A stretch of 34,199 nucleotides of DNA from Defluviicoccus sp. (lineage in GTDB: Bacteria; Pseudomonadota; Alphaproteobacteria; MPNO01), in contig JAJEHI010000076.1 in assembly GCA_022823775.1 (NCBI GenBank), positions 1 through 34,199 of the forward strand, in the 5' to 3' direction. A program made the position numbers and the translations under genes. Every line of letters begins with the position of its first letter. The first letter of the stretch is position 1. This document shows positions 8,515 through 17,303 of this stretch, piece by piece. The notes below the pieces were generated by a model. The model saw nothing but the letters and a program-made list of their open reading frames with translations, was not told the origin of the DNA and did no database searches.

Positions 8515-10399
8515 GTCCCAGCGCCTCCAGAGCCGTGGCGACGATGTGCCGCGCGTTCAACCCCGCCGCCTCGTACTGGAGCGGCGGCTTGTCCTGGTCC
8601 AGGAACAGGTCGGGCAGCACCATCGGGCGTATCCTGAGCCCGCCGTCCAGCACCTGCCTGAGCGCCAGCATGTGCAGCACCTGAGATGCGAAGCCGCCGA
8701 TCGACCCTTCCTCGATGGTGATCAGAACCTCGTGCTCGCGCGCAAGGCGCAGGACCAGGTCTTCGTCGAGCGGTTTGGCGAAACGGGCGTCGGCGACGGT
8801 TGTGGAAATGCCCTTTGTCGCTAGCTCTTCGGCCGCCTTCAACGCCTCGTACAAGCGGGCGCCGTAGGAAAGGATCGCGATGGTCGTGCCCTCGCGCATG
8901 ACCCGGCCCTTGCCGATGGGCAGCACCTCGGCCTCTTCGGGCATGTCGACCCCGAATCCATCTCCGCGCGGATAGCGGAGACCCGACGGCCGGTCGTCGA
9001 TCGCAACCGCCGTCTTGACCATATGGACCAGCTCGGCCTCGTCCGCCGCGGCCATCAGCACCATCCCGGGCAGGCAGCCAAGATAGGCGATGTCGAACGC
9101 GCCGGCGTGGGTCTGGCCGTCGGCGCCGACGAGCCCGGCGCGATCCATCGCGAACCGCACCGGCAGGCTCTGGATCGCCACGTCATGGACGATCTGGTCG
9201 AAGGCGCGCTGGAGGAAGGTCGAATAGATCGCCGCGAAGGGCTTCATGCCGTCGGCGGCGAGTCCCGCGGCGAACGTCACGGCATGCTGTTCGGCGAGCC
9301 CAACGTCGAACGCGCGATGCGGAAACGCCTTCTCGAACGCGTCGACGCCGGTGCCGGAGGGCATCGCGGCGGTGATGGCGACGATCTTGTCGTCCTTCTC
9401 CGCCTCGGCGATCAGGCTGTTTGCGAACACCTTCGTGAAGGACGGGACGTTGGTCTTGGGCTTGTCCTGGACGCCGGTGACGACCTCGAACTTGGAAACG
9501 CCGTGATACCGGTCGGCCGATTCCTCCGCCGGGGCATAGCCCTTGCCCTTTACCGTGACCACGTGGACCAGGATCGGCCCCTCGGCCTGGTCGTCGCGGA
9601 CGTTGCGCAGCACCGGCAGCAAATGGTCGAGATTGTGGCCGTCCACGGGCCCGACATAGAAGAAGCCGAGCTCCTCGAACAGCGTCCCCCCGGTCACCAG
9701 ACCGCGGGCGTACTCCTCCGCCCGCTTCACGCCGCGCTCGACCGCGCGCGGGAACCTCTCGGCGATATGATGGGCCACGTCGCGCAGGCCGCGATAGCTC
9801 TTCGACGAGATCAGCCGCGACAGATAGCCGCTCATCGCGCCGACCGGCGGCGCTATCGACATGTCGTTGTCGTTGAGGATCACGATCAGCCGGCTGTCCA
9901 GCGAGCCGGCGTGATTGAGCCCCTCGTAGGACATCCCGCCGGTCAACGCGCCATCTCCGATCACGGCGACGACACGGTTGTTTCTGCCCTGGAGATCGCG
10001 GCCGACCGCGAAGCCGAGACCGGCCGACACGGATGTCGAGGCGTGCGCGGCGCCGAACGGGTCGTATACGCTCTCCGACCGCTTGGTAAAGCCGGACAGC
10101 CCGCCGCCCTGCCGGATCGTGCGAATGCGGTCGCGCCGACCGGTGAGGATCTTGTGCGGATAGCACTGGTGGCCGACATCCCAGATCAGGATGTCTTCCG
10201 GCGTATCGAACAAGTGATGGAGCGCGACCGTGAGCTCCACGACGCCAAGCCCGGCGCCGAGATGTCCGCCGGTGGTCGATACCGCATCGACCATCTCGGC
10301 CCGCAACTCGTCGGCCACCGCCCGCAATTCTCGGGCGGACATGTCCCGGAGGTCGCGCGGCCAGCGGACCTCGTCCAGATGGGGAGTGTCAACAGCCAT
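8477..10399 (-). CDS. dxs: 1-deoxy-D-xylulose-5-phosphate synthase
   Basis: Thiamine-diphosphate enzyme that joins pyruvate and glyceraldehyde 3-phosphate, the entry step of the MEP isoprenoid pathway. The 640-residue protein matches the family length. It shows [15 protein letters not shown] with the substrate-binding His, the thiamine diphosphate motif starting [18 protein letters not shown], the transketolase pyrimidine domain with [15 protein letters not shown], and [15 protein letters not shown]. The start at 10399 ([10 protein letters not shown]) gives the usual N-terminus. Its upstream neighbour ispA ends 17 bases before it, and tlyA overlaps its end, so ispA-dxs-tlyA form a unit linking precursor synthesis with chain elongation. 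Confidence 0.97.
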   Translation of the reverse strand: MAVDTPHLDEVRWPRDLRDMSARELRAVADELRAEMVDAVSTTGGHLGAGLGVVELTVALHHLFDTPEDILIWDVGHQCYPHKILTGRRDRIRTIRQGGGLSGFTKRSESVYDPFGAAHASTSVSAGLGFAVGRDLQGRNNRVVAVIGDGALTGGMSYEGLNHAGSLDSRLIVILNDNDMSIAPPVGAMSGYLSRLISSKSYRGLRDVAHHIAERFPRAVERGVKRAEEYARGLVTGGTLFEELGFFYVGPVDGHNLDHLLPVLRNVRDDQAEGPILVHVVTVKGKGYAPAEESADRYHGVSKFEVVTGVQDKPKTNVPSFTKVFANSLIAEAEKDDKIVAITAAMPSGTGVDAFEKAFPHRAFDVGLAEQHAVTFAAGLAADGMKPFAAIYSTFLQRAFDQIVHDVAIQSLPVRFAMDRAGLVGADGQTHAGAFDIAYLGCLPGMVLMAAADEAELVHMVKTAVAIDDRPSGLRYPRGDGFGVDMPEEAEVLPIGKGRVMREGTTIAILSYGARLYEALKAAEELATKGISTTVADARFAKPLDEDLVLRLAREHEVLITIEEGSIGGFASQVLHMLALRQVLDGGLRIRPMVLPDLFLDQDKPPLQYEAAGLNARHIVATALEALGRGETVTAEAGRA

Positions 10400-10416
10400 T
10401 GTCAGTCCCTCGCCGC

Positions 10417-11322
10417 TCAGTTCCTGCGCTGGAGCACGAACGTCCCGAACGCACGCAGAGGCTCCGCCTCGGGGCCGAAGCCGTCGAGACGGGCAATTGC
10501 CCGGTCGACCAGCTTGCGTGCTTCGCCCTTCGCTCCCTTGACGCCCAGGGCGGCCACGAACGTCGCCTTGCCCGCCGCCGCATCCTTTCCGACCTTCTTG
10601 CCGAGCGCCGCCTCGTCCCCGGTCACGTCGAGCAGGTCGTCGACGATCTGAAACGCCAGCCCGATGTCGTAGCCGTATGACCGGAACGTGTCCCGCACCG
10701 CTTCGGAGCACCCGCCCAGGATCGCGCCCGCTTCGCAGCTGAAGGCGATGAGCGCGCCCGTCTTCATGCGCTCCAGCAGGGCGATCAGGTCGAAATCGGT
10801 TGCCCCATGCTGCGCCGCGAGGTCGATCATCTGGCCGCCGACCATGCCACGCCCTCCCGACGCTTCGGAAAGCGCGCGCACGAGCTCGGTCCTCGTCGCG
10901 GCGGACGGGTGGGTGGCTTCGTCCGCGAGAACCTCGAAGGCGCCGGTCAGCAGGGCATCCCCGGCGAGAATCGCCGTCGCCTCGTCGAAGGCGACGTGAC
11001 AGGACGGCTTGCCGCGCCGCATGTCGTCGTCGTCCATCGCGGGCAGGTCGTCATGGAGCAGGGAATAGGCGTGGATCATCTCGACCGCGGCCGCGACCCG
11101 GAGCGCGCCCGAATCGTCGGCGCGGGCGAGCCCGGCACCGGTCCTGACCAGAAACGCCCGCAACCGCTTGCCGCCGCCCAGCGCGCCGTAGCGCATCGCC
11201 TCGTAGAGCCGCGCCGCCGGGCCCTCGGGCTCCGGCAGCTCCCGGCGCAGCACGTCTTCCACCGCCATGGCGGTGTCCGCCATCGCACCAGCAAGGTCGG
11301 TATCGATCAGCACCTCAGCCAA
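10417..11322 (-). CDS. ispA: Short-chain polyprenyl (farnesyl) diphosphate synthase
   Basis: Condenses isopentenyl diphosphate with allylic diphosphates to give farnesyl (or geranyl/geranylgeranyl) diphosphate. Both aspartate-rich motifs are present: the first within [17 protein letters not shown], the second in [24 protein letters not shown] near the N-terminus binds the homoallylic substrate and [11 protein letters not shown] is the usual lysine-containing segment. The longest start is a TTG at 11322 that overlaps the xseB stop; a GGAG lies 10 bases upstream of it. An in-frame ATG at 11283 gives 288 residues, also normal, so the start is uncertain. Chain-length specificity is inferred from family resemblance only. 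Confidence 0.92.
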   Translation of the reverse strand: MAEVLIDTDLAGAMADTAMAVEDVLRRELPEPEGPAARLYEAMRYGALGGGKRLRAFLVRTGAGLARADDSGALRVAAAVEMIHAYSLLHDDLPAMDDDDMRRGKPSCHVAFDEATAILAGDALLTGAFEVLADEATHPSAATRTELVRALSEASGGRGMVGGQMIDLAAQHGATDFDLIALLERMKTGALIAFSCEAGAILGGCSEAVRDTFRSYGYDIGLAFQIVDDLLDVTGDEAALGKKVGKDAAAGKATFVAALGVKGAKGEARKLVDRAIARLDGFGPEAEPLRAFGTFVLQRRN

Positions 11323-11590
11323 GGTCGGCAGGCTCCAGACCGGCGGGTTCCGAGCCTTCGAAGGCGATCTTCTCGATTCGCGCCTTGGCTTCGCCCAGCT
11401 TCTTCTCGCAATGGGTCTTCAGGGCGATGCCGCGCTCGTAGGCGCCGATGGCATCGTCGAGCTTCGCCTCGCCGCTTTCGAGCGTGCGAACGATCGCCTC
11501 GAGCTGCTCCAGGGCGTCCTCGAACGAAAGACTGGATATGTCGTCGGTCAAGTTTCGTCGGTCCGCTGATTCGTCTGCGCTCCGTCGCAA
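11315..11590 (-). CDS. xseB: Exodeoxyribonuclease VII small subunit
   Basis: Small helical subunit of exonuclease VII, which degrades single-stranded DNA together with XseA (not in this window). The core LSFEDALEQLEAIVRTLESG followed by a second amphipathic helix ending GIALKTHCEKKLGEAKARI is diagnostic. The gene has only TTG start candidates: one at 11590 with AGGG upstream (91 residues) and one at 11551 (78 residues) that gives the more typical N-terminus. It overlaps the longest form of ispA by 8 bases. The xseB-ispA-dxs order is common in Proteobacteria. Confidence 0.9.
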   Translation of the reverse strand: MRRSADESADRRNLTDDISSLSFEDALEQLEAIVRTLESGEAKLDDAIGAYERGIALKTHCEKKLGEAKARIEKIAFEGSEPAGLEPADLG

Positions 11591-11661
11591 ACCCTAGCCC
11601 TACGCCGGTTGTCCGACAAGACGAGACTTCCTTTCCCCATATCTAACAAAAACTTATGGGA

Positions 11662-12588
11662 TCAGGCTGTCATCAGGACACCGACATGGGCGGCGACGCT
11701 CGCCGCCAGGGCATCGAGATCGTAGCCGCCTTCCAGCGTCGCCACGAGACGGCCTCCGCATACCTCGTCCGCGATCCCGCACAGCCGTTCCGTCACCCAG
11801 GAGTAGTCGTCCTCCACCAGGCGGAGCGTCGCCAGGGGGTCGCGTTCGTGGGCGTCGAACCCGGCCGAGACCAGGATCAGATCCGGGGCGAAGTCCTTCA
11901 GCGCCGGGAATACGCCGCGCTCCATTCCAGCGCGGAACTCGGCCGAGCCCGATCCCGGTCGCAGCGGCACGTTGACGACGTTGCCGCAGCCCGTCTCCTC
12001 GGCCCGGCCGGTGCCCGGGTAGAGCGGAAATTCATGGGTGGAGGCGAAGAAGAGCGAAGGGTCGGCCTCGAACATGGCCTGCGTTCCGTTGCCGTGATGC
12101 ACGTCGAAATCGACCACCGCGACCCGGTCCGCGCCGAGTTCCTCCCGCGCATGGAAGGCCCCGACGGCAACGTTGTTGAACAGGCAAAAGCCCATGCTCC
12201 GCTCTGCCTCGGCGTGGTGTCCGGGCGGGCGGACGGCGCAGAACGCATTGTCCGCATCGCCGGCCATCACGGCTTCCACCGCGGCCACCATCGCTCCCGC
12301 CGCCCGGCGCGAGGCCTCGCCGGAATCGGCCGACATCACGGTGTCCGGATCGACTCTCACCCTACCCTCCGCCGGCACCGCATCCAGCAGCGCCTCGACG
12401 AAGGAGGCGGAATGGGCGCGCGCCAGCTGGTCGGGCTCCGCCTCCGGCGCCTCGCGGCGATCGAGGGCGGCGAAGGTCTCGGCGGACAGCGCCTCCATCA
12501 CCGCGCGAATCCGGTCCGGGCGCTCGGGATGGCCCCGGCCCGTGTCGTGCCTGGCCGAGCTGTCATGGTGGAGCAGCAGTGTCGTCAT
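11662..12588 (-). CDS. Histone deacetylase-like amidohydrolase (AcuC/class II HDAC family)
   Basis: Zn-dependent deacetylase fold of 308 residues. The active-site residues of the family are present: the double histidine in RPPGHHAE, the zinc-binding DFDVHHGNGTQ, and the downstream aspartate in SAGFDAHERDPLATL. Bacterial members deacetylate acetylpolyamines, acetyl-lysine proteins or other small amides; the substrate here is unknown. It starts 33 bases after the stop of the metallo-beta-lactamase-fold gene on the same strand, with a purine-rich GGGG site before the ATG at 12588, so the two may be co-transcribed. Confidence 0.9.
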   Translation of the reverse strand: MTTLLLHHDSSARHDTGRGHPERPDRIRAVMEALSAETFAALDRREAPEAEPDQLARAHSASFVEALLDAVPAEGRVRVDPDTVMSADSGEASRRAAGAMVAAVEAVMAGDADNAFCAVRPPGHHAEAERSMGFCLFNNVAVGAFHAREELGADRVAVVDFDVHHGNGTQAMFEADPSLFFASTHEFPLYPGTGRAEETGCGNVVNVPLRPGSGSAEFRAGMERGVFPALKDFAPDLILVSAGFDAHERDPLATLRLVEDDYSWVTERLCGIADEVCGGRLVATLEGGYDLDALAASVAAHVGVLMTA

Positions 12589-12621
12589 CCCTTACCCCTT
12601 CCGTCCCAAGACCGGACGCGC

Positions 12622-13485
12622 CTACAGCGTATCGACGGGAACCTTGAGATAGGAGGTTCCGTTGCTCTCCGGCGGCGGCATGCGCCCTCCCCGGATATTG
12701 ACCTGGACCGCGGGAACGATCAGCCGCGGCAGGGAAAGCTCCGCATCGCGGCCGGAGCGCATGGCGACATAGCTCTTCCGACTCACACCGTCGCGGCAAT
12801 GGATGTTGCTTCGGCGCTGTTCGTCGACGGTCGTCTCCCAGGCGAATTCGCGTGATCCGCCGGCGCCGTAGTCGTGGCACATGAACAGGCGGGTATCCAC
12901 CGGCAGGGAGAGGATCCGGCGGAGCGAGTCGTACAGGGTCTCCGCGCAGCCGCCCGGGAAATCGGCGCGCGCGGTGCCCGAATCCGGCATGAACATCGTG
13001 TCCCCCACGAATGCCGCATCGCCGAACACGTAGCAGGCGCAAGCCGGGGTATGGCCGGGAGTAAACATGACCCTTCCGTCGATGCCTCCGATCGAAACCG
13101 TATCCCCGTCCTCGAACAGCCGGTCGAAATGCGAAGCGCCGCCGGCCAGCTCGTCCCCGATATTGAACAACGCGCCGAAAGTCCTCTGCACCTCCGAAAC
13201 GCCCGCGCCGATCCCGGTCTTGCCGCCGAGGCGCTTCTGAACATGGGGCGCGGCCGTGATGTGATCGGCGTGGACGTGGGTTTCCAGGATCCAGTCGACG
13301 ACAAGGCCCTCCCGCTGGACGGCCGCGATCAGCGTGTCGGCGGACCCGGTCGCGGTGCGGCCCGAAGCGGGATCGAAATCGAGCACCGGATCGATGACCG
13401 CCGCGCGGCCGGTTTCGGGATCCGAGACGACATAGGAGATCGAATTGGTGGCTGGATCGAAAAACCCGTCGACCTTCGGCGTCAT
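12622..13485 (-). CDS. Metallo-beta-lactamase-fold hydrolase, ETHE1/Blh-like (candidate persulfide dioxygenase)
   Basis: A 287-residue protein with the metal motif THVHADH (His70, His72, Asp74, His75), a second metal site histidine in FTPGHTPACACYVFG, then FVGDTMFMPDSGTARADFPGG and CHDYG. The arrangement SYVVSDPETGRAAVIDPVLDFDP at the N-terminus and the C-terminal extension resemble the ETHE1/Blh group. Characterised members of that group are mononuclear-iron persulfide dioxygenases oxidising glutathione persulfide to sulfite. The ATG at 13485 is chosen for its GGGGAGG ribosome site and family-like N-terminus. It lies just downstream of sat, across a 182-base gap containing a palindrome. A sulfite-producing role feeding AprBA is an inference; a glyoxalase II-like hydrolase is the alternative. 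Confidence 0.8.
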   Translation of the reverse strand: MTPKVDGFFDPATNSISYVVSDPETGRAAVIDPVLDFDPASGRTATGSADTLIAAVQREGLVVDWILETHVHADHITAAPHVQKRLGGKTGIGAGVSEVQRTFGALFNIGDELAGGASHFDRLFEDGDTVSIGGIDGRVMFTPGHTPACACYVFGDAAFVGDTMFMPDSGTARADFPGGCAETLYDSLRRILSLPVDTRLFMCHDYGAGGSREFAWETTVDEQRRSNIHCRDGVSRKSYVAMRSGRDAELSLPRLIVPAVQVNIRGGRMPPPESNGTSYLKVPVDTL

Positions 13486-13538
13486 GCGTCCTCCCCTTCC
13501 GATGCGAGCCGGCCGAAGGGAAAGTCTACAACATCCGT

Positions 13539-13559
13539 CGCCGGGCTTGAGCCCCGGCG
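13539..13559. repeat. Single palindromic repeat unit between sat and the MBL-fold gene
   Basis: Perfect 7-bp stem (13539-13545 and 13553-13559) with a loop reading CTTGAGC. The core CTTGAGCC and flanking C/G-rich arms resemble each arm of the larger element at 23641-23728, suggesting one repeat family scattered in intergenic DNA. The rest of the 13486-13667 gap shows nothing else convincing. Confidence 0.5.
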
Positions 13560-13667
13560 TCCCATTTCTTCGGTTCATTCGTATGCAGGCGGGCCGGTGC
13601 GCCGTCTTTCCGGCCGTGACGCGTCAGGGCGCCGTGCAGACGGACAAAAGACGCCGGAAACAGGACG

Positions 13668-14927
13668 CTAGTCTACGGCGCCGTCGTAATACGCCTGCAG
13701 GATGGCGACCACGCCGTCGCGGCTGTACTCCGGCGGAATCGTCTCACGGTTGGCGAACATCTCGCGCAGCCTCGTGCCGGAGATGCGGAGCTTTCCGCCG
13801 TCGCCTTTCGGACAGTCCCGCCCCGCGGTGTCGCCCGTCGCCACCGCGGCCACGCCGCGATAACGCTCCTCCTCGGGCAGCGCATCCTCCCCGCCGTCGG
13901 CGAAGCACACGTTTCCGGTCGCCATGCCCCCGCAGTCGAAGCAATAGAACGTGTCGTCGATCTTAAGAGGCCGGATGGCGAGGCTGTCGGCGCCGATCTC
14001 GTCGAAGATACGGTGGGCATCGTAGGGGCCGTAATAGGCGCCGACCCCGGCATGGTCGCGTCCCACCACCAGGTGCGAGCAGCCGAAATTCTGACGGAAA
14101 AGCGCATGGAGGAGCGCTTCGCGAGGTCCGGCATAGCGCATCTCGATGGGGTAACCGGCCTGAATCACCCTTCCTTCCGCGAAGTGGTTGGCGACCAGCC
14201 AGTCGATCGCGCGAACCCGAACGTGGGCCGGGATGTCGCCTTCCTTGAGCGCACCGAGCACCTGGTGGATGAGCACCCCGTCGCAAACCTCGATGGCGAC
14301 CTTGGCGAGAAACTCGTGGCTGCGGTGCATGGGGTTGCGGGTCTGGAAGGCAGCGACGGTCGACCAACCCTTGTCCGCGAACAGCGCACGGGTCTCGTCG
14401 GGACGGAAGTAAAGCCCCCTGTAGGTCTCCGGGAAGTGGCCCTCGGAGAGGACCGAGACCGGACCGGCCAGGTTGACCGCGCCCTGCGCCAGGACCTTGG
14501 CGACGCCGGGGTGGGCCTCGTCGGTCGTGCGGTAGACCTCGCGGCATTCGAGGTCCTTGTCGATGGCGTATTTCTCGGTCACCGCGAGGATGCCGAGGAT
14601 CTCTCCGTCCCCGCCCGTCAGCGCGACTTCGTCGCCGACCGCCACGGCGAAGTCCCCGCCGCAGGAAAGGGTGATGGGCAGCGGCCAGAACAGCCCGTTC
14701 TCCAGACGCATGTCGAGGCACGCGCCGCGCCAGTCGGCCTCGCCCATGAAGCCCTCGAGCGGGGAATACGCCCCCATCGCGAGCATGAAAAGGTCCGAAA
14801 CCTCGCGGCTCGACAAAGACAGTTTCTTCAGGCCCCGCGCCTTCTCGAGCGCATCCGCCCGCTCCTCCTCGGCGAGCAGCAGCGGATTGAGGCCGGCGTT
14901 GCCGTGCGGGGCAATCAGTGTCGACAT
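13668..14927 (-). CDS. sat: Sulfate adenylyltransferase (ATP sulfurylase), dissimilatory Sat type
   Basis: Interconverts ATP plus sulfate with APS plus pyrophosphate; in sulfur oxidizers it runs toward sulfate and ATP. The 419-residue single-chain protein has an N-terminal PUA-like domain (GAYSPLEGFMGEADW) and the catalytic motif QTRNPMHRSHE (195-205), plus VVGRDHAGVG. There is a Cys-rich segment FYCFDCGGMATGNVC resembling the zinc-site cysteines reported in the Archaeoglobus enzyme. No APS kinase domain is attached, unlike many assimilatory or fungal forms. It begins 27 bases after the aprA stop and closes the aprM-aprB-aprA-sat unit. Confidence 0.95.
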   Translation of the reverse strand: MSTLIAPHGNAGLNPLLLAEEERADALEKARGLKKLSLSSREVSDLFMLAMGAYSPLEGFMGEADWRGACLDMRLENGLFWPLPITLSCGGDFAVAVGDEVALTGGDGEILGILAVTEKYAIDKDLECREVYRTTDEAHPGVAKVLAQGAVNLAGPVSVLSEGHFPETYRGLYFRPDETRALFADKGWSTVAAFQTRNPMHRSHEFLAKVAIEVCDGVLIHQVLGALKEGDIPAHVRVRAIDWLVANHFAEGRVIQAGYPIEMRYAGPREALLHALFRQNFGCSHLVVGRDHAGVGAYYGPYDAHRIFDEIGADSLAIRPLKIDDTFYCFDCGGMATGNVCFADGGEDALPEEERYRGVAAVATGDTAGRDCPKGDGGKLRISGTRLREMFANRETIPPEYSRDGVVAILQAYYDGAVD

Positions 14928-14954
14928 GGGTCGTCGTTGCGGCGAGAAACGGGG

Positions 14955-16799
14955 CTAGTCGACGATGTGATAGACGGGGGCCTTCTCCATGGCCCACTCC
15001 TTCGATTCCCGGTCGTACCTGGACAGGGTGAAGCAGTGCCAGTCGGTGTCGTCCAGCCTGGGATGATCGGCCCGATAGTAGTATCCCGGCCACCGCGTTT
15101 CCGTCCTGAACATCGTGTGATGGGTCACCGCCTCCGACGCCAGGACCCGGTGTTGCAGCTCCCACGCCCGCTGGAGCTGGTGAAGGTCTTCCGCCCCGAG
15201 ACAGTCGAGGTCCTCCTTCAGCATGCCGAGCAATTCCAGCCCGCGGGTGAGCATGGGCTCGTTCGTCGTGTAGTGGGCGCCGATCCCGCCGACATACTCG
15301 TCCATTATCTTTTCGAGACGCTGAAGCCCGTGGATGGGCAGTATGTAGCTCGGCGACACCGTGCCCTCGACGATCTCGTTGCGGCCGACCCGGTAGTTCT
15401 CCAACGGCTGGAAGACCGTCTTCCTGAGGTCCTCGTACTCCTTCTCGCTGACCTGGGGCCGCTCGGTCTTAAGGTCATTGACGTAGTTGACCGCCGCCTT
15501 GCCGGCGATCCGCCCCTCGGTGAAGGAACCCGACGAGAACTTGTGGGCCGTGCCGCCGATCGTGTCGCCCGCGCCGAACAGGCCGTCGACCGTCATCATC
15601 CGGTTGTAGCCCCACTGGTACCCGTCCGGCGCGTAATCCTCCGGCCCGCTCGCCCAGGCGCCGGAGCAGGTGGCATGCGAGCCCATCACATAGGGCTCCG
15701 ACGTGGTCAGCTCCGGATTGGTGTGCTTGGGATCGATGTTCTGGGACGCCCAGACGACGGCCTGCCCGATCGTCATGCCGAGGAAATTCTCCCAGCCCAC
15801 CTGCTCCTTGTGCGGGTCCTGGAAGGCCTCGGTGGTGACCATGCGGATCGGCCCGCGGCCGGCCTTGACCTCCTCCAGAAGCGCGTGGTTGCGGAGACAG
15901 GTCGGCACCGGATGCCGGTCGACATAATCGCCCACCAGCTCCTTGGTGTGGTCGTACCACCTGGATTCGTATTCCTCGCCGTAGGCGTTCTGAGTGTAGG
16001 TCTTGAGGTGGAGGAAATACGCGCCGACCGGGCCGTAACCGTCCTTGAACCGGGTCAGGACGATGCGGTTTTCCATTTGGGTCATCTTCGCGCCGGCAAG
16101 GATGGGCAGCGCATAGGCGGAGGCGCTGCTCCAGGGCGCGTACCAGGTCCGGCCCATGCCCTCGCCGACCGCGCGCGGCTTGAAGATATGCGACGCGCCG
16201 CCGGCGGAGACGATCACCGCCTTGGCCCGGAAGACGTAGAACTCCCCCGTGCGCACGCTGAAGCCGACGGCGCCCGCCACGCGGTTGGGCTTCGTTGCGT
16301 CCGTCAACAGGTGGGTGACCATGATCCGGTTGTAGACCTCGGTGGCCGCCTTGCGCGCGGCCTCCGCGACGATCGGCTTGTAGCTCTCGCCGTGGATCAT
16401 GATCTGCCACTTGCCTTCGCGCAGATAGCGCCCGGTCTCCGGGTCCTTCATGATCGGAAGGCCCCATTCCTCGAACTTGTGCACCGTGGAATCGACATGC
16501 CGGGCGATGTCGTAGCCGAGATCCTCCCGCACCAGACCCATCAGGTCGTTGCGGCAGTAACGGACATGGTCCTCGGGCCGGTTCTCGTCCCACTGCATGC
16601 CCATGTAGCAGTTGATCGCGTAGAGACCCTGGGCCACGGCGCCGCTGCGCTCGATGTTGGCCTTCTCGACACAGACCACCTTCAGGTCGCGGCCCCAGTA
16701 TCCGGCTTCGTAGGTCGCTCCGCAGCCGGCCATACCGCCGCCGACGACCAGGATATCGGCGTCCACGAAAACCGTTTTCCGACGGGAGAACGAACGCAC
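14955..16799 (-). CDS. aprA: Adenylylsulfate (APS) reductase alpha subunit
   Basis: FAD-containing catalytic subunit of APS reductase, which interconverts APS with sulfite and AMP in the cytoplasm. At 614 residues it is full length. It begins with the FAD-binding strand ILVVGGGMAGCGATYEAGYW and shows family segments such as NIERSGAVAQGLYAINCYMG, MENRIVLTRFKDGYGPVGAYF and HTMFRTETRWPGYYYRADHP. The GTG start at 16799 shares one base with the aprB stop (TAGTG) and has GGGAG upstream, indicating tight translational coupling. Because the neighbouring membrane gene is aprM and no qmo or dsr genes are present, operation in the oxidative direction is inferred. Confidence 0.97.
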   Translation of the reverse strand: MRSFSRRKTVFVDADILVVGGGMAGCGATYEAGYWGRDLKVVCVEKANIERSGAVAQGLYAINCYMGMQWDENRPEDHVRYCRNDLMGLVREDLGYDIARHVDSTVHKFEEWGLPIMKDPETGRYLREGKWQIMIHGESYKPIVAEAARKAATEVYNRIMVTHLLTDATKPNRVAGAVGFSVRTGEFYVFRAKAVIVSAGGASHIFKPRAVGEGMGRTWYAPWSSASAYALPILAGAKMTQMENRIVLTRFKDGYGPVGAYFLHLKTYTQNAYGEEYESRWYDHTKELVGDYVDRHPVPTCLRNHALLEEVKAGRGPIRMVTTEAFQDPHKEQVGWENFLGMTIGQAVVWASQNIDPKHTNPELTTSEPYVMGSHATCSGAWASGPEDYAPDGYQWGYNRMMTVDGLFGAGDTIGGTAHKFSSGSFTEGRIAGKAAVNYVNDLKTERPQVSEKEYEDLRKTVFQPLENYRVGRNEIVEGTVSPSYILPIHGLQRLEKIMDEYVGGIGAHYTTNEPMLTRGLELLGMLKEDLDCLGAEDLHQLQRAWELQHRVLASEAVTHHTMFRTETRWPGYYYRADHPRLDDTDWHCFTLSRYDRESKEWAMEKAPVYHIVD

Positions 16800-17260
16800 T
16801 AGACGACTCCCTGCTTGAACTTGTCCGGCGTCAGCACGGGCAGCGCCTCGATGTGGAGCGCGTCCGGCTCGTGCGCGAGTTCCTGGGATTTCATCGCGTC
16901 CTCGGTGGGCGCGTCGTAATCGGCCGGCGCCTTGATCGATCCCCATGGCGTGGTGCGGATCGGGGAGACGAAATTCTTCTCGGTGCCGTCGCGGAACTTG
17001 ATCTTCCAGGAGATGGTGCCCTTCGTCTCTTCGCGCAGCGCCCGGACGCTGTGGCCGAGGGGAGCGAAGTCCGCGTAGCCGCGGGCGTCGATCGCGTTCT
17101 GCGGGCAGGCCTTCACGCAGGAATAGCATTCCCAGCACATATTGGGCTCGATGTTGTAGGCCCGCCGATAGGTGGTATCGATGTGCATGATGTCGGACGG
17201 GCAGATGTCGACGCAGTATCCGCAGCCGTCGCATCGGGTCATGTAGACGAATGTCGGCAT
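16799..17260 (-). CDS. aprB: Adenylylsulfate reductase beta subunit (iron-sulfur protein)
   Basis: Ferredoxin-like electron-transfer subunit of APS reductase. It has two [4Fe-4S] motifs: Cys10, 13, 16, 20 (CDGCGYCVDICP) and Cys42, 45, 48, 52 (CWECYSCVKACP). A C-terminal tail (about residues 70-153) contains ISWKIKFRDG and SPIRTTPWGSI and wraps around AprA in known structures. The 153-residue length matches the family. An AGAGGAG purine stretch lies upstream of the ATG, at longer than usual spacing. The gene sits between aprM and aprA. Confidence 0.97.
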   Translation of the reverse strand: MPTFVYMTRCDGCGYCVDICPSDIMHIDTTYRRAYNIEPNMCWECYSCVKACPQNAIDARGYADFAPLGHSVRALREETKGTISWKIKFRDGTEKNFVSPIRTTPWGSIKAPADYDAPTEDAMKSQELAHEPDALHIEALPVLTPDKFKQGVV

Positions 17261-17303
17261 GGGGTTCGCTTGACTCCTCTTTCGCAGACCGACGGCGCGC
17301 CGA

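Noticed and set aside
9023-10651. Long plus-strand open frame opposite dxs and ispA
   Set aside because: Shadow of dxs, whose thiamine and substrate motifs are complete on the minus strand; no family resemblance in the antisense product.
12622-13485. Antibiotic-type beta-lactamase
   Set aside because: The HxHxDH motif is shared by the whole metallo-beta-lactamase fold; no signal peptide and the ETHE1/Blh-like layout argue against a true beta-lactamase.
14013-16802. Very long plus-strand open frame (over 900 codons) opposite sat and aprA
   Set aside because: It is the antisense shadow of two clearly conserved genes; its translation is Arg/Gly/His-rich with no recognisable domain, as expected in GC-rich DNA.
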